Assembly: GCA_036267255.1 (NCBI GenBank)
Contig: DATAWK010000016.1
Location: forward strand, 1-64,000
Origin: DATAWK01 sp036267255
Lineage (GTDB): Bacteria > Acidobacteriota > Terriglobia > Terriglobales > Acidobacteriaceae
DNA length: 64,000 nt
Direction: 5' to 3'
The first letter of the stretch is position 1. Each line of letters opens with the position of its first letter. Positions 9,315 to 18,543 of the stretch are shown in pieces. Under the pieces are notes generated by a model. The model saw only the letters and a program-made list of their open reading frames with translations, was not told the DNA's origin and ran no database searches. The position numbers and the translations under genes were made by a program.

Positions 9315-9544
9315 CGCATCCCCCCGGAAGCAGCCTATCGTCCCATGCCAGTAAAAGCAATGGTTTTTGAATGTTTCTTCATGGCCGCCGATTGTCTCAG
9401 CACCCATCGATTGCCACTCCGTCCGGCTGCTTGCAACATCCGTTGCATCGTACATGGAATTCCTTTGTTGGGGTGCCCGTTTCAGATTCGATCGTAATTT
9501 GAGAGCGATCGCACTCCGAATCCAGCCCTCTCCGGATCTTCCTA

Positions 9545-9598
9545 TTGACATTCGATAGGAATCGATTGCATTATTCCTATCGAGTGTCGATAGGAATA
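9545..9598 (+). promoter_or_regulatory. Promoter and palindromic operator of the PadR-permease unit
   Basis: TTGACA (9545-9550) is followed after 18 bp by CATTAT (9569-9574). A perfect palindrome with 12-bp arms (TATTCCTATCGA, 9572-9583; TCGATAGGAATA, 9587-9598) and a 3-bp centre follows. A further copy of the arm core, CGATAGGAAT, lies between -35 and -10 (9553-9562). The right arm also contains AGGAA, the only ribosome binding site for the PadR ATG at 9603. Confidence 0.75.
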
Positions 9599-9602
9599 TA
9601 AA

Positions 9603-9935
9603 ATGAGTTCCAATCAAACAAATCTTCTGCAGGGAACGCTGGATCTGCTGATCCTGAAATCGTTGATGCTGCATGAATTGCATGGCCTGGGTGTTTCGCG
9701 TCGGATTCAGCAGATTACCCGCGGCACCTTTCAAGTCAAACCAGGATCGCTCTTTCCCGCTCTTCATCGCTTGGAGGAGGCCGGCTGGCTGACCTCCTTC
9801 TGGGGTGAGTCGGAGAACAATCGTCGCGCCAGGTTTTACCGGCTCACCAGGGCCGGAGAACGTCGGCTGGGCCAGGAGACGGCGCAGTGGCGGAAGATCG
9901 TCCTGGCCATGGCAAATGCACTGAAGGCAACCTAG
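9603..9935 (+). CDS. PadR-family transcriptional repressor
   Basis: A 110-residue winged-helix protein beginning MSSNQTNLLQ, with the family signature LLQGTLDLLILKSL (8-21). The wing region is LFPALHRLEEAGWL, and the ending FYRLTRAGERRLGQE is typical of PadR subfamily 2. It lies 9 bp before the permease gene, and its TAG stop forms part of the permease ribosome binding site (TAGGAG), so the two are surely co-transcribed. The palindrome directly before it is the natural target for autoregulation. The ligand is unknown. Confidence 0.93.
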   Translation: MSSNQTNLLQGTLDLLILKSLMLHELHGLGVSRRIQQITRGTFQVKPGSLFPALHRLEEAGWLTSFWGESENNRRARFYRLTRAGERRLGQETAQWRKIVLAMANALKAT

Positions 9936-9944
9936 GAGACAGAG

Positions 9945-12668
9945 ATGGAGCGGTGGTCCTGGCTAAAAAGCGTGTGGCGAAATCTCTTTTCGAGATCCAA
10001 AGTCGAACGGGATCTTGATGACGAGGTTGGCTCCTATGTCGAGATGGCGGTCGAGGAAAAGATTGCCGCCGGTGTGCCGCCCAGCGAGGCTCGCCGCGCA
10101 ATACTGGCAGAGTTCGGGGGCACCGAGCGCTTAAAAGGATCGGTTCGCGATGTCCGCGCCGGAAGCAGCATTGAATCCCTGCTGCAGGACGTGCTGTATG
10201 GCATTCGCGGTCTTCGCAAAAATCCCGGCTTCGTCGCGGTGGTTGGATTTTCACTTGCGTTGGGAATCGGCGCGAACAGCACAATCTTCAGCGTGCTGAA
10301 CACGCTGCTGTACCGGCCATTGCCGTATCGGCATCCAGACAGGCTGGTAGCGATCTGGCAAACAGAAATGAACCATCCCGACTGGCGGGTTCCACCCCCG
10401 ATTGCCGAGTTGAATGACTGGAAGCAACAAAATCACGTCTTTGAAGACATTGCGCTCACCAGCCAAACGCAAACATCGAGCATATCCGGTCTGGGCGCGC
10501 CGGAACCGATCCGGCTCCAGTACGTGACTCCGACATTTTTCCACGTGCTGCAGGTCAAACCGATCCTGGGTCGCGTCTTCATTCAAGGCGATCTTCACGA
10601 TAAAGATCAGACGATTGTCTTGAGCTACGCGTACTGGAAGCGCCGCTTTCACAGCGATCCGGATGTGCTCGGTAGGGTGTTTACGATTCAGGGCGTCACC
10701 TCCACCGTAGTGGGTGTCATGCCCGCCGGGTTCGCTCCGTTTTACGGGGACCGGATCGATTTGTGGTGGCCGATCAATCCTTTCGGCGCGCGCTATGTGC
10801 ATCGCATCGACCATTGGCTCATGCCGGTCGCGCGGCTCAAGCCCGGCATTTCAATCGAACAGGCTCAGCGGCAAATGGACGTAATTGCAAGCCGCCTGGC
10901 GAACGCCTATCCAGAGACCAACAAGGGAGTCGATGACGTCGTCGTCCCGTTGCAGCAACAGTTGTTTGGCCGTATCGGGCGAACTCTGTATCCGCTCTTT
11001 GGCGCTGTGGCCTTTGTGCTGCTGATCGCCTGTGTGAACGTCGTCAATCTTCTCCAGTCACGCACGGAAACCCGGCGCAAGGAGTTTGCCTTGCGCGCGA
11101 CTTTGGGTGCCGGAAGAGGTCGGCTGGTAAGGCAGTTGCTTACCGAAAGCGGTCTGCTTGCGTTGATGGGCGGAGCCCTTGGGGTCGCACTTACTTTCGG
11201 CGGCATCGCCTTGTTTCGCGCTCTCGCCGGGGACTTCCCCAATGCGGCAAATATCCGGGTGGACAGCCGGGTACTGCTTTTCACGCTGGGCGTGTCCGTC
11301 GCCACTGCATTTCTGGTTGGTTTGGCGCCGGCAATTTATGCTTCGCGTCCTGACCTGAATCTCGCGTTGCAGGAGGGAGATCGTCGAACAGCAACGGCTT
11401 CGCGTGGTTACACGCGGCGTCTGCTGGCAATCTCAGAAGTGGCGCTCGCGATGGTGCTGCTGGTGGGTGCCGGGCTCATGATCAACACCGTGCTGCATCT
11501 CCAGCAGGTAAATCCCGGGTTCAATGCCAGGAACGTAACGACGATGGAAATTCAACTTCCGGCGGGCGGAAAGTATCTTGCGCCTGTGCCGGGCCAGGAC
11601 ATGGGAGGTATCTCGCCGCGGGTCCCCGCGTTCTACCAGCAGCTGCTCGAGAAGGTTTCAGCGTTTCCCGGGGTTCAGTCGGTCGGCATTGCCAGCGCGT
11701 TGCCTACCCGCGCTTTTCAGGGATACAGCTTTTCGATTGTGGGTCACGCGCCACCGCCTGCCGGTCAAAGACCGGGGGCTGGGTCGAATGTCGTGAGCCC
11801 CGGCTTCTTTCATGTGTTGCAAATTCCTCTTTTGAGAGGACGCTACCTGGACGAACACGATACGCAAAACTCGCCATGGAGCGTGGTCATCAATCAGGCA
11901 TTCGCGCGCCGCTACTTTCCCAATGAGAATCCCCTTGGACAGCAGCTCCTGCTGCGCTACGGCAGCTTTGATATAGATGAAGCGCATCCGCGGCAGATCG
12001 TTGGCGTGGTTGGCAATATCAAGCAGAATGCCCCGCAGGATCAGGCAGAGCCTTTCGTGTATGTTTCTTACCTGCAGCAGGCGCAGATTCTTCCTGGCGG
12101 ATGGGTGGAGTCGCTGCTGCACCAGACGCTGGTGCTGCGAACGGCGCCGGAGCTCGCGCGCCAGCAAGGAGACCTGGCCGCCGAGGTGAAAAATGCCGTG
12201 GCCGGCCTTGACGCCGATCAACCCGTCACAGACGTGATGTCGATGCAGGATGTACTGGGGGAGTCGATCAGCGGATCGCGATTCTACATGCGGCTCCTGG
12301 CAATCTTCGCCGCTATCGCAGCGCTGCTGGCTGCGATTGGCATCTATGGCGTGATGTCGTACTTTGTCAGTGAGCGCACCCATGAAATCGGCATCCGTCT
12401 CGCGATGGGAGCACGTCGCTGGGACGTACTTGCGCTGGTGGGTAAGCTGGGGCTGCAGCTCACATTGATTGGTGTGGCGATTGGAGCGGTATTGGCACTC
12501 GGACTTGCGCATCTGATCGCGGGGATGCTTTTTGGCGTAAAGCCGGATGATCCCATCACCTATGTGGCGGTTGCAGCCGGATTGATTGCGGTAGCGCTGC
12601 TGGCCTGCTTTGTTCCGGCGCGCAGAGCCAGCACGGTTGATCCCATGGTTGCGCTGCGGTGGGAATAA
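9945..12668 (+). CDS. Duplicated MacB/FtsX-type permease (acidobacterial orphan type)
   Basis: A 907-residue inner-membrane protein. The N-terminal ~80 residues are the soluble 'permease prefix' domain (ERDLDDEVGSYVEM ... PPSEARRAILAEFGG). Helix 1 (about 95-122, GFVAVVGFSLALGIGANSTI) leads into a first MacB-like periplasmic domain and a first FtsX module (motif EFALRATLGAGRGRL). A second periplasmic domain and second FtsX module (EIGIRLAMGARR) follow. No ATPase gene is adjacent, as is usual for this group, so the partner ATPase and substrate are unknown. It is the second gene of a PadR unit with a strong AGGAG ribosome binding site. Its sequence is clearly paralogous to the five other permeases in the window. 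Confidence 0.93.
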   Translation: MERWSWLKSVWRNLFSRSKVERDLDDEVGSYVEMAVEEKIAAGVPPSEARRAILAEFGGTERLKGSVRDVRAGSSIESLLQDVLYGIRGLRKNPGFVAVVGFSLALGIGANSTIFSVLNTLLYRPLPYRHPDRLVAIWQTEMNHPDWRVPPPIAELNDWKQQNHVFEDIALTSQTQTSSISGLGAPEPIRLQYVTPTFFHVLQVKPILGRVFIQGDLHDKDQTIVLSYAYWKRRFHSDPDVLGRVFTIQGVTSTVVGVMPAGFAPFYGDRIDLWWPINPFGARYVHRIDHWLMPVARLKPGISIEQAQRQMDVIASRLANAYPETNKGVDDVVVPLQQQLFGRIGRTLYPLFGAVAFVLLIACVNVVNLLQSRTETRRKEFALRATLGAGRGRLVRQLLTESGLLALMGGALGVALTFGGIALFRALAGDFPNAANIRVDSRVLLFTLGVSVATAFLVGLAPAIYASRPDLNLALQEGDRRTATASRGYTRRLLAISEVALAMVLLVGAGLMINTVLHLQQVNPGFNARNVTTMEIQLPAGGKYLAPVPGQDMGGISPRVPAFYQQLLEKVSAFPGVQSVGIASALPTRAFQGYSFSIVGHAPPPAGQRPGAGSNVVSPGFFHVLQIPLLRGRYLDEHDTQNSPWSVVINQAFARRYFPNENPLGQQLLLRYGSFDIDEAHPRQIVGVVGNIKQNAPQDQAEPFVYVSYLQQAQILPGGWVESLLHQTLVLRTAPELARQQGDLAAEVKNAVAGLDADQPVTDVMSMQDVLGESISGSRFYMRLLAIFAAIAALLAAIGIYGVMSYFVSERTHEIGIRLAMGARRWDVLALVGKLGLQLTLIGVAIGAVLALGLAHLIAGMLFGVKPDDPITYVAVAAGLIAVALLACFVPARRASTVDPMVALRWE

Positions 12669-12714
12669 CGCGGTAGATATTCCTGCCGGCAAATACTCTG
12701 GTCGTCACAAAACC

Positions 12715-12738
12715 TTTCGGGTAGCCGGCTACCCGAAA
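12715..12738. terminator. Perfect palindrome, probable terminator hairpin
   Basis: TTTCGGGTAGCC and GGCTACCCGAAA form a perfect inverted repeat with no spacer, 46 bp after the permease stop. It would make a strong hairpin in either direction. No long U tract follows on the plus side, so termination is inferred from position; a protein-binding site is the alternative. Confidence 0.5.
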
Positions 12739-12807
12739 ACAAACCGCTGTTCCTATGCACGAGAACGTACAGGGAACTCCTCGACAGAGCTGCCTTAGAC
12801 TGAAAGT

Positions 12808-13434
12808 ATGACGGCAGAAAATCTTGTGCTCACCGGCACGCATATTCGTCTCGAGCCTCTGGAGCATCATCATGTCGATGCCCTCGTCACCGCCGCTGCA
12901 GCCGATCCCTCCCTCTATCAATGGAGCCCCATCCCGCTGGACCATGCCGCAGCCGCCACCTACATCCGCACCGCTCTGGCCTGGCGCGACGCAGGCACTG
13001 CCATTCCCCTCGTCACCATCCGCAAAGACGACAATGTCATCCTCGGATCGACACGCTTCTGGAATCTGGAACGCTGGTCGTGGCCGCAAAGCTCTCCGCA
13101 ACATGGCTGTCGTCCCATCGACGCCTGTGAGATCGGCTACTCGTGGCTCACCGCCTCAGCCATCCGGACGGCAGCCAACACAGAGGCCAAGCTGTTGATG
13201 CTGACCCATGCTTTTGAGACGTGGCGCGTGCTCCGTGTCTGCTTTCATACGGACGCGCGGAACAAGCGTTCCGCAGCCGCGCTGGAACGCATCGGCGGAA
13301 AGTTCGAAGGGCTACTCCGCTCTCATCGCATGGCGGCTGATTTCATCCCGCGGGACTCTCTGCGTTATTCGATCGTTGCGGCGGAATGGCCGGATGTCAA
13401 ACAACGGCTGATGGACCGCCTGCGCCAGGCCTGA
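12808..13434 (+). CDS. GNAT-family N-acetyltransferase
   Basis: A 208-residue protein of the RimJ/RimL-like GNAT group. It starts with RLEPLEHHHVDAL, has a central strand region with DNVILGSTRFWNLE, and near the end R-C-F-H-T-D-A-R-N-K-R-S-A-A-A-L-E-R-I-G-G, matching the conserved 'NxxSxxxxxxxGF' part that contacts acetyl-CoA. The substrate (protein N-terminus, amino acid or drug) cannot be told. Its stop codon abuts the stop codon of the convergent monooxygenase (TGATCA at 13432-13437). Confidence 0.85.
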   Translation: MTAENLVLTGTHIRLEPLEHHHVDALVTAAAADPSLYQWSPIPLDHAAAATYIRTALAWRDAGTAIPLVTIRKDDNVILGSTRFWNLERWSWPQSSPQHGCRPIDACEIGYSWLTASAIRTAANTEAKLLMLTHAFETWRVLRVCFHTDARNKRSAAALERIGGKFEGLLRSHRMAADFIPRDSLRYSIVAAEWPDVKQRLMDRLRQA

Positions 13435-15003
13435 TCAGATTTCGCCGTAAATCTGCTCCAGGTAATTTTCGACAGCATCCATCGATTGGCTGCTCCCGAT
13501 GCATCCGATGTATCCGTCGGGCCGGATCAGAAAGAGCGCTCCATTCTCTCCGCCATATGCATCACGAGCATGGCCTCGATCGTCCGTCAGTGCCCTATCG
13601 CCGGCATGCGCCGCCGATACCATGCTGTCCACCGTGTACGCACATACCTGTTGTCCATATTTTTCGCTCAACTTTTTCAGCCCGGCGAAATCATGATTGC
13701 CAAAGCTCAACAACGTACATCGCGGCCCGCGGAACAGGTCGAACAGCCGCACCTCTTTTCCCGCGGCATCTCGCATCGGAGCATCCGGAGCACGATCGCC
13801 CGCGCGCAGCGGAGTCGCAGGCATTGCCTCTTCCCGGCTTAGCGAGCAATCGCGATAATTCAATCCCAGTTGCAGCGTCTCCGGCCCGCGTTCCGGTTTC
13901 TCGTCGTTGCGAAGCCTCTGCCGGTGTAGTTTTGAGGTGATCCCCAGCACCGACGCCGCAATGGGCAGCCGCTCCTCCTCATACGAATCCAGCAACGACG
14001 CATCAGCACCGTGCAGCACCGCACTCAGTTTCCATCCCAGGTTGTAGGCGTCCTGAATGCCCGTGTTCATGCCCTGTCCGCCTGCCGGGGAGTGAACATG
14101 CGCCGCATCCCCCGCCAGAAAGATGCGCCCCATGCGATATTGATCCACCATTCTCACGTTCACGCGATAGAGCGAAAGCCATGTCGGATCGGACAGCTTC
14201 ACTTCGCTGCGCCCCGTCTTCTCATCGCGGGTGCGTTCGTCGATAATCCGCTGAAACGTTTCCAGCGAAGACTCCACTTCTTCCTCCGGGGGAATCTGCG
14301 CTTGAAATTGAAAGGTATCCGTCGACGGCAAAGGGCACAACGCCACCCAGCCGTCCTTATGCTTCGGCCAGGAGTGCCAGTGGTCGCGGTCCAGCCCCTC
14401 CACGTGAACGTCGCCCACCAGCATCCGCTCGTCCTTCCATGTCTCGCCTTCAAATCCCACATTCAGGTGCTTCCGCACAAAGCTCCGTCCGCCATCCGCA
14501 GCCACCGCATACTCGGCCCGCACCTGTTCCTGTCTTCCCTCTTTTTGCAGCGTCGCTGTCACGGCGTCTGCGTCCTGTTCCAGCGCCACCAGCTCCGTCG
14601 CCAGCTCCACCCGTTTGCCCCACTCCTCCATGCATCCGCGCAGAATCTCCTCCACGCGCCACTGCGGAATAATCATCGAGCTGGCATACGGCACATCCGG
14701 CGTCGGATGCCGTCCCTCATGCATGTCGAAATCGCCCAGAACGGTCGCACCGTCGTAGCCGCGAAAGGGCAGATGAAACCGGCCGTTCGCAAGAATCTTC
14801 TCCACCACGCCAAGGTCTTCCAGAATTTCCAGGCTGCGCGGTTGCAGCCCTTTGCCGCGCGACCCGGCAAAATACTTCGTCGTTTTGTCGATGATGCGGA
14901 AGTCCACGCCGCGACGCGCCAGGTCGCAGGCCAGCGTAAGACCTGTCGGCCCGGCGCCGACAATCAGCACAGGCAATTTAGAAACAGCATGTTCCATCTT
15001 CAT
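13435..15003 (-). CDS. FAD-dependent aromatic monooxygenase (PheA/TfdB type)
   Basis: About 522 residues, a class A flavoprotein hydroxylase. The dinucleotide-binding motif VGAGPTGLTLACDLARRG is near residue 15, the DG motif (AADGGRSFVRK) is in the middle, and the FAD ribityl-binding motif is RIFLAGDAAHVHSPAGGQG. A thioredoxin-fold C-terminal domain follows (RAGDRAPDAPMRDAAGKEV onward), as in phenol hydroxylase. The substrate is probably an aromatic compound, not identifiable here. The start is uncertain between ATG 15003, ATG 14997 and TTG 15027; none has a clear ribosome binding site. Four 19-bp repeats just upstream (15041-15116) are candidate regulatory sites. Confidence 0.88.
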   Translation of the reverse strand: MKMEHAVSKLPVLIVGAGPTGLTLACDLARRGVDFRIIDKTTKYFAGSRGKGLQPRSLEILEDLGVVEKILANGRFHLPFRGYDGATVLGDFDMHEGRHPTPDVPYASSMIIPQWRVEEILRGCMEEWGKRVELATELVALEQDADAVTATLQKEGRQEQVRAEYAVAADGGRSFVRKHLNVGFEGETWKDERMLVGDVHVEGLDRDHWHSWPKHKDGWVALCPLPSTDTFQFQAQIPPEEEVESSLETFQRIIDERTRDEKTGRSEVKLSDPTWLSLYRVNVRMVDQYRMGRIFLAGDAAHVHSPAGGQGMNTGIQDAYNLGWKLSAVLHGADASLLDSYEEERLPIAASVLGITSKLHRQRLRNDEKPERGPETLQLGLNYRDCSLSREEAMPATPLRAGDRAPDAPMRDAAGKEVRLFDLFRGPRCTLLSFGNHDFAGLKKLSEKYGQQVCAYTVDSMVSAAHAGDRALTDDRGHARDAYGGENGALFLIRPDGYIGCIGSSQSMDAVENYLEQIYGEI

Positions 15004-15040
15004 AAAGATCAGGATATATCGCAGCAAGCACGATAAGAAT

Positions 15041-15116
15041 TTTGCAAATCACTGACAGCTTTGCAAATCACTGACAGTTTCGTAAATCACTGGCAGTTTT
15101 GTAAATCACTGGCAGT
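15041..15116. repeat. Four 19-bp tandem repeats upstream of the FAD monooxygenase
   Basis: Copies at 15041-15059, 15060-15078, 15079-15097 and 15098-15116 follow the pattern TTYGYAAATCACTGRCAGY. Read on the minus strand, the first three unit boundaries give ACTGNCAGT-like palindromes. They start 38 bp upstream of the monooxygenase start, so a multi-site operator is a reasonable reading. Confidence 0.8.
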
Positions 15117-15187
15117 TTCGCATAGCCGCCGCTCCATACATTGCAGGCAATCTCTGCCTTTCGATGAAAGCTGCTGCCGCACTCGCC

Positions 15188-17941
15188 TCACTCATGCCGC
15201 AACGCCCGCATGGGATCGACACGCGATGCCTGACGCGCTGGTCCAAATGCCGCAAGCAGCGCAATGCATAGCAGCAATACAGCCGCGCCTGCCAGCGTCA
15301 GCGGATCGGAAGGCTTCAGCCCATAGAGCATCGCGCTCACCAGTCGCGCCAGCCACACGGCTACACCAACTCCCAGCACCACGCCCACAATCGCCATCCA
15401 CAAGGCCTCGCGCAACACCATGCCCAGCACCTGCTCCGCGCGTGCTCCCAGTGCCATGCGAATGCCGATCTCATTGGTCCGCCTCGCCACCGTATACGCC
15501 ATAATGCCGTAAATTCCAATGATGGCCAGCACCAGCGCCAGCAGCCCAAAGCCGCTCGTCAACTGCGCAAAGACTCTCTCGCCGGACATGCTGGCTTGGA
15601 TCTGCTCCGTCATCGTGCGCACGCCGATCAGCGGCAGGTCCCGATCCAGCGACGCAACAGCGGCCCGCACCTGGCTCAGCACACTGCCAGGGCCCGCCGC
15701 CGTGCGAACCTCGACCACCATGCGGCCCGCATCCATCGTCTGCTCATACGGCATATAGAACAGCGGCGGCGTCTCGCTCCGCAGATTCGCATACCGGGTG
15801 TCTGCTGTAATGCCGACCACCTGCACCAGGCCAGTGGCGTCCTCGCTCACAAATGTCTGGCCAATGGGATTTTCGTTCGGGAAATATTTCCGCGCCAGTG
15901 TGCGATTGATCACCGCTACCTTCGGCGAAGTCGCAGTATCCTGCGCGTTGAATCCGCGACCCTGTAGAACAGCGATGCCCATTGTCTGGAAAAAATCCTC
16001 GCCCACAAGATTCAACTGAACACGAGGCTCGTCCTTATGCACAGGTCGGCCCGACACATGGAAGGTCGATCCTGAATACCCGTCACCAACAATCGCGATA
16101 TCGCTCATCGACACCGATCGAACTCCGGCGATGGCCACGATCTTCTCTTCCAGTTGACGATAGAGCTGCACCATCTGCGCATCCGTATATCGAGTGCGCG
16201 GCGGGTTCAATTCAAATAGAAGAATATGATCTGCCCGGAACCCCAGCGGCGTGTGGCTCAGGTTCACCAGCGTGCGCACAAAAAGTCCCGCACCGATCAG
16301 CAGGATGGTCGACAGTGCAATCTGGAATACGACCAGCCCTTTGCCCAGCCACATCGTGCGCTGGGCCACCGTCCCATGGTTTGCTTCTTTCAGTGCAGTG
16401 TTCCCTTCCGAGCGCATCGCCTGCCATGCCGGCGCAATGCCAAAGAAAATCCCCGTCGCCAGCGAAATACCCACCGTAAAGGCAACCACGCGCCAATCGA
16501 AATCCAGCCGCAGCGTATCCGCACTCCATGAATTTTCCAGCAGACGAGGAATCACATTCCGCCCCAGATATCCGAGGGCCAAACCTCCAGCACCGCCCAG
16601 CCCGGAGAGCAGCAGGCTCTCCGTCAGCATCTGGCGCAGGATACGCATCCGCCCCGCTCCCAGCGCCATCCGCGTACTCATCTCCCGTTCGCGGCTTGCC
16701 GCGCGCGCCAGCAACAGGTTCGCCAGGTTCACGCACGCCAGCAGCAACACAAGCCCCGCCAGAGCCAGCAGCACATACGATGACTCCGCGAAGTCGCCCT
16801 TCAGATAATCCAACCCGCGATCTCCCGGCTCCAGCTTGAGATGGAACTGATTAAACTGGCTCGTGTTCGCCGCCTTGGGCAACGTCGCCATCGCCGCCTG
16901 CCGCAGCGCAACATCCAGCGCCGCCTGTGCCTGCGCCTCCGGCACATCCGGACGCAGTCGCGCCAGAATCAGCACCCACCAGGATTGGGGATTGTCCAGC
17001 AGCGATGTCGTTCCCTCTTGCGCGCGTGGCGCCAGCAGCGGCTGCATGGTCAGCGGCACAAAAATCTGCGCCGCGCTGCCCATCTTCAAACTCGTAAATC
17101 GTGCCGGACTGACTCCCACAATCGTGATCGGTATCCCGTTCACCAGGATCGTCTTGCCCAGCACCGACTTCGACCGGCCAAATCGTTCCGCCCAATAGCC
17201 TTCGCTGATCACCGCCACCGGGCCTTTCCCCGGCCCCGCATCATCTGCAGGCATCAGGGGCCGTCCAAGAATCGGCTTCACTCCCAGCGCCTGGAATGCA
17301 TTTCCGCTCACCATCTCAGCGTTAACCAGTTCCGCCTGTCCATCCACGGTCGCTGTTGCTTGATAAAGGTCCTTGAAAGCAATCAGGTCCGCAACAACAT
17401 TCGTCCTCTTGCGCAACTCCTCCAGCACTGGATAGGAAAAAGCATTGCTCGTCAGGCCGCCGTCCTTCGTGGCGCCCACATCGCCCCACACCGGAGGCAC
17501 AAGCCGCTCATGACCGCTCACCCATGTCAGCATCCGCAGTTCCTGCGGCTTCTGTACCGGCAACGTATCGAACAGCACTTTTTTTGCAACCGTAAAAATG
17601 GCTGTGTTCGCGCCGATTCCCAGCACCAGCGAGAGAATAGCGATCAGGGTAAACAAGGGATTGCGGCGCAGTTGCCGCACACCATAACGCAGATCGCGCC
17701 CAACGGTAGCCAGCATCTGCGGCGTGCGCATCTCTCTCTGCTTCTGCTGCAATACCGTGGTGTTGCCGAATTGCCGCCGTGCCGCCGCGGCAGCCTCTGG
17801 ATACGACATGCCCTGATGCAGAAATCGATCCGTCAGCAGTTGCAGATGTTCCCGCACTTCCTCGTCAAACTCGCCATCGGCCTTCGGCTGGCCAAACAAC
17901 CCCTGCAGCTTCGCCGCAAAAACACGCAACGGAACACGCAT
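15188..17941 (-). CDS. Duplicated MacB/FtsX-type permease (acidobacterial orphan type)
   Basis: A 917-residue membrane protein. The prefix domain (EFDEEVREHLQLL ... YPEAAAAARRQFGN) spans about 1-85 and helix 1 about 96-120. A first periplasmic domain follows, then the first FtsX module (EMSTRMALGAGRMRI), the second periplasmic domain and the second FtsX module (EIGIRMALGARAEQV). It is the longest of the six paralogues. It lies 3 bp downstream of its PadR gene on the same strand and has a GGGAG-type ribosome binding site inside the PadR 3' end. No ATPase gene is adjacent. Transport substrate unknown. Confidence 0.93.
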   Translation of the reverse strand: MRVPLRVFAAKLQGLFGQPKADGEFDEEVREHLQLLTDRFLHQGMSYPEAAAAARRQFGNTTVLQQKQREMRTPQMLATVGRDLRYGVRQLRRNPLFTLIAILSLVLGIGANTAIFTVAKKVLFDTLPVQKPQELRMLTWVSGHERLVPPVWGDVGATKDGGLTSNAFSYPVLEELRKRTNVVADLIAFKDLYQATATVDGQAELVNAEMVSGNAFQALGVKPILGRPLMPADDAGPGKGPVAVISEGYWAERFGRSKSVLGKTILVNGIPITIVGVSPARFTSLKMGSAAQIFVPLTMQPLLAPRAQEGTTSLLDNPQSWWVLILARLRPDVPEAQAQAALDVALRQAAMATLPKAANTSQFNQFHLKLEPGDRGLDYLKGDFAESSYVLLALAGLVLLLACVNLANLLLARAASREREMSTRMALGAGRMRILRQMLTESLLLSGLGGAGGLALGYLGRNVIPRLLENSWSADTLRLDFDWRVVAFTVGISLATGIFFGIAPAWQAMRSEGNTALKEANHGTVAQRTMWLGKGLVVFQIALSTILLIGAGLFVRTLVNLSHTPLGFRADHILLFELNPPRTRYTDAQMVQLYRQLEEKIVAIAGVRSVSMSDIAIVGDGYSGSTFHVSGRPVHKDEPRVQLNLVGEDFFQTMGIAVLQGRGFNAQDTATSPKVAVINRTLARKYFPNENPIGQTFVSEDATGLVQVVGITADTRYANLRSETPPLFYMPYEQTMDAGRMVVEVRTAAGPGSVLSQVRAAVASLDRDLPLIGVRTMTEQIQASMSGERVFAQLTSGFGLLALVLAIIGIYGIMAYTVARRTNEIGIRMALGARAEQVLGMVLREALWMAIVGVVLGVGVAVWLARLVSAMLYGLKPSDPLTLAGAAVLLLCIALLAAFGPARQASRVDPMRALRHE

Positions 17942-17944
17942 GGC

Positions 17945-18286
17945 TCATCTCCCTTCCTGGCGCAGCACCCGCCCGATGACGCCTGAAATGCGCTCCCAGT
18001 TTTCCGTCTCCCGGGTCAATTGCTTCTGCCCGCGCTTGGTGATCGAGTAGAACCGGGCCTTGCGGTTGTTCTCCGAAACGCCCCACTCCGATGCGATCCA
18101 GCCCTGCTGCTGCAGCCGCAGCAGAGATGTGTATACCGTGCCTTCGTTCAGCTTCAGCACATCGTCGCTCAACTGCTCGATGCGCCGCGCAATTCCGAAT
18201 CCATGCTGCGCCCCCAGCGCATGCAGCGTCTTCAGAATCATCAGGTCCAGCGTGCCCTGCAATACTTCCGACCGTTCCTCGCTCAT
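17945..18286 (-). CDS. PadR-family transcriptional repressor
   Basis: A 113-residue protein starting MSEERSEVLQ, with the signature VLQGTLDLMILKTLHALG, a winged-helix core (GTVYTSLLRLQQQGWIASEWG) and SENNRKARFYSITKRGQKQL. ATG 18286 is chosen over a longer frame (to 18430) because AAGGAG lies 5 nt before it and the PadR domain starts there. It is first gene of a two-gene unit with the permease 3 bp downstream. A long palindrome lies 11 bp upstream of the ATG (18298-18340). Confidence 0.93.
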   Translation of the reverse strand: MSEERSEVLQGTLDLMILKTLHALGAQHGFGIARRIEQLSDDVLKLNEGTVYTSLLRLQQQGWIASEWGVSENNRKARFYSITKRGQKQLTRETENWERISGVIGRVLRQEGR

Positions 18287-18297
18287 GGCCACTCCTT

Positions 18298-18340
18298 TGG
18301 ACATTGCAAAGAAGTTAGCATGTCTCCTTTGCAATGTCCA
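18298..18340 (-). promoter_or_regulatory. Palindromic operator of the PadR-permease unit
   Basis: Perfect 14-bp arms TGGACATTGCAAAG (18298-18311) and CTTTGCAATGTCCA (18327-18340) are separated by 15 bp. On the minus strand the distal arm supplies a TGGACA that could serve as -35, although the matching -10 is weak. The proximal arm ends next to the ribosome binding site of the PadR gene. Confidence 0.75.
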
Positions 18341-18543
18341 TAGGAACCATCCGCCAACTCTTTTCCAGCCGCAATAGATTGCGTTCCGGGTTACCCCTCC
18401 CGGCGAATACGCATCTAACCAATACGGCAACCATGAAACTGTTGCAAAAACACGCTTTATCGAACAATTGCGTCCGCACGGAGAACTTCAGAACTCCGTC
18501 ACGGATCGCTTATGACAACGCACATCAACCAGGAGGTAGGATC

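Noticed and set aside
15041..15116. Reading the tandem repeats as a CRISPR array
   Set aside because: The units are directly adjacent 19-mers with no unique spacers and no cas genes nearby.
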